Origin: JBJHBY01 sp050485745
GTDB lineage: Bacteria; Pseudomonadota; Gammaproteobacteria; Pseudomonadales; CAMLJR01
DNA length: 5,471 nt
Direction: 5' to 3'
Assembly: GCA_050485745.1 (NCBI GenBank)
Contig: JBJHBY010000227.1
Location: 1-5,471, forward strand
The notes under the pieces were generated by a model. That model saw only the letters and a program-made list of their open reading frames with translations, did not search any database and was not told the DNA's origin. A program made the position numbers and the translations under genes. Of the stretch, positions 4,842-5,471 are shown in pieces. The stretch's first letter is position 1. The number at the start of each line of letters is the position of its first letter.

Positions 4842-5471
4842 TCACTCCTCCTCTGATGAAATGGGCACGACCAGCAGGGTCAGCCCCTCCACATCGTTCA
4901 CGCGCACCGCCTGGCCCCGGGTCACTGGCGTCGCGCTGCGTGCATTCCACCACTCGCCGTGCAGGCGCACGCGACCGCGGTGTTGTTCGAAATCCTCGGC
5001 CGCCTCGGCGACCTGGCCGATCAGCGTCGACTGACCGCTGACCTGGGCCTGGCGGCGGGCACGCAGGGCCACGCCGACCACGGCGAACATGAGGAAGGCC
5101 GAGGCCACGCCGACGGAGACAATCAGCGGCAGGGCGATTTCATAGCCCGGTACATCGCTGTCCATGAGCATGATCGAGCCGACCACGAAGGCGACCACGC
5201 CGCCAATGCCGAGCATGCCGAAGCTGGGCATGAAGGCCTCGGCGATCATCAGGGCGATGCCCAGCAGGATCAGCGCCAGGCCGACATAGCTGATGGGCAT
5301 GATCTGGAAGGCGTAGAGGGCCACCAGCAGGCTGATCCCGCCGACCACGCCGGGAACCAGCGCGCCGGGGTTGTAGAACTCCAGGATCAGCCCGTAGATC
5401 CCGATCAGCATCAGGATGTAGGCGATGTTCGGGTCGGTGATGGTGGCCAGGAAACGGTGCCGCCAGTCTGG
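4842..5471 (-). CDS. Long-type NfeD protein, C-terminal part (5' end beyond window)
   Basis: The last 209 residues are in the window. The frame is open to the right edge, so the methionine at 5411 is internal, not the start: the preceding residues, PDWRHRFLATITDPNIAYIL, are the conserved lead-in to LIGIYGLILEFYNPG (22-36), typical of long NfeD proteins (NfeD1b) that carry an N-terminal ClpP-like serine protease. That domain is not visible here, so it is inferred. Five hydrophobic segments follow at about 17-32, 39-55, 60-78, 84-103 and 112-136, then a cytoplasmic or membrane-adjacent OB-fold NfeD domain (about 149-203) with IGQVAEA, GRVRLHGEWWNARS and GQAVRVNDVEGLTLLVVP. The gene ends 6 bases before the slipin ATG (3 before the alternative GTG) and contains the slipin ribosome site. 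The pair forms a membrane quality-control or microdomain module. Confidence 0.93.
   Translation of the reverse strand, partial: PDWRHRFLATITDPNIAYILMLIGIYGLILEFYNPGALVPGVVGGISLLVALYAFQIMPISYVGLALILLGIALMIAEAFMPSFGMLGIGGVVAFVVGSIMLMDSDVPGYEIALPLIVSVGVASAFLMFAVVGVALRARRQAQVSGQSTLIGQVAEAAEDFEQHRGRVRLHGEWWNARSATPVTRGQAVRVNDVEGLTLLVVPISSEEE

Noticed and set aside
3726..4856. A 376-codon open frame on the plus strand
   Set aside because: It lies antisense to the slipin and epimerase-like genes, which have clear family motifs; its His/Asp/Leu-rich translation is the shadow of those genes.
4842..5411. A complete 189-residue NfeD starting at 5411
   Set aside because: The frame continues to the window edge with conserved long-NfeD residues before this methionine, and no ribosome site precedes it.
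1..5471. tRNA, rRNA or riboswitch genes
   Set aside because: No cloverleaf, conserved rRNA segment or known aptamer core was recognised in the intergenic stretches.

Overview
The window is GC-rich, and most of it reads as a chromosomal segment of a gammaproteobacterium. The evidence is protein family content and REP-like intergenic repeats; the genus cannot be fixed from sequence alone. The exception is roughly the leftmost 300 bases. These encode part of an EAL domain with clearly different codon choice and look actinobacterial-like, so they may come from another genome, either by true fusion or by assembly chimerism.

Layout, left to right. (1) Positions 1-949, minus strand, hold an open reading frame that runs off the left edge. 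Its first ~214 residues are a three-helix membrane protein of the DUF1499 family, and the rest is the start of a c-di-GMP phosphodiesterase (EAL) domain. (2) Positions 950-1348 hold no convincing gene but carry several small hairpins, a 12-base direct repeat and a candidate promoter for gene 1. (3) Positions 1349-2041, plus strand, encode a REP-associated tyrosine transposase (RAYT, IS200-like) whose catalytic His-x-His has become Arg-x-Gln. A clear intrinsic terminator follows it. (4) Positions 2181-2954, plus strand, encode a classical short-chain dehydrogenase. (5) The convergent intergenic region 2951-3152 contains two full copies and one half copy of a GTAG-headed REP-like palindrome. The GTAG of the outermost units supplies the TAG stop codons of both flanking genes. 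(6) Positions 5471-3149, minus strand, form a compact three-gene operon: the C-terminal part of a long NfeD membrane protease-type protein, a stomatin-like SPFH protein (slipin), and a TIGR01777/YfcH-type NAD(P)-binding epimerase-like protein.

How it fits together. The NfeD and slipin genes are a well-known pair that acts in membrane microdomain and membrane quality-control biology. The NfeD protease domain is known in an archaeal homologue to cut the hydrophobic tail of its stomatin partner, and that tail is present here. The epimerase appears to be co-transcribed, but a functional link is only inference. The RAYT and the GTAG palindromes belong to a known kind of partnership (RAYTs are thought to mobilise REPs). 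Here the enzyme looks catalytically dead, so it is either a decaying copy or a domesticated DNA-binding protein. I found no wholly new system; the points most worth a second look are the chimeric ORF, the HUH-less RAYT and the repeats that provide stop codons.
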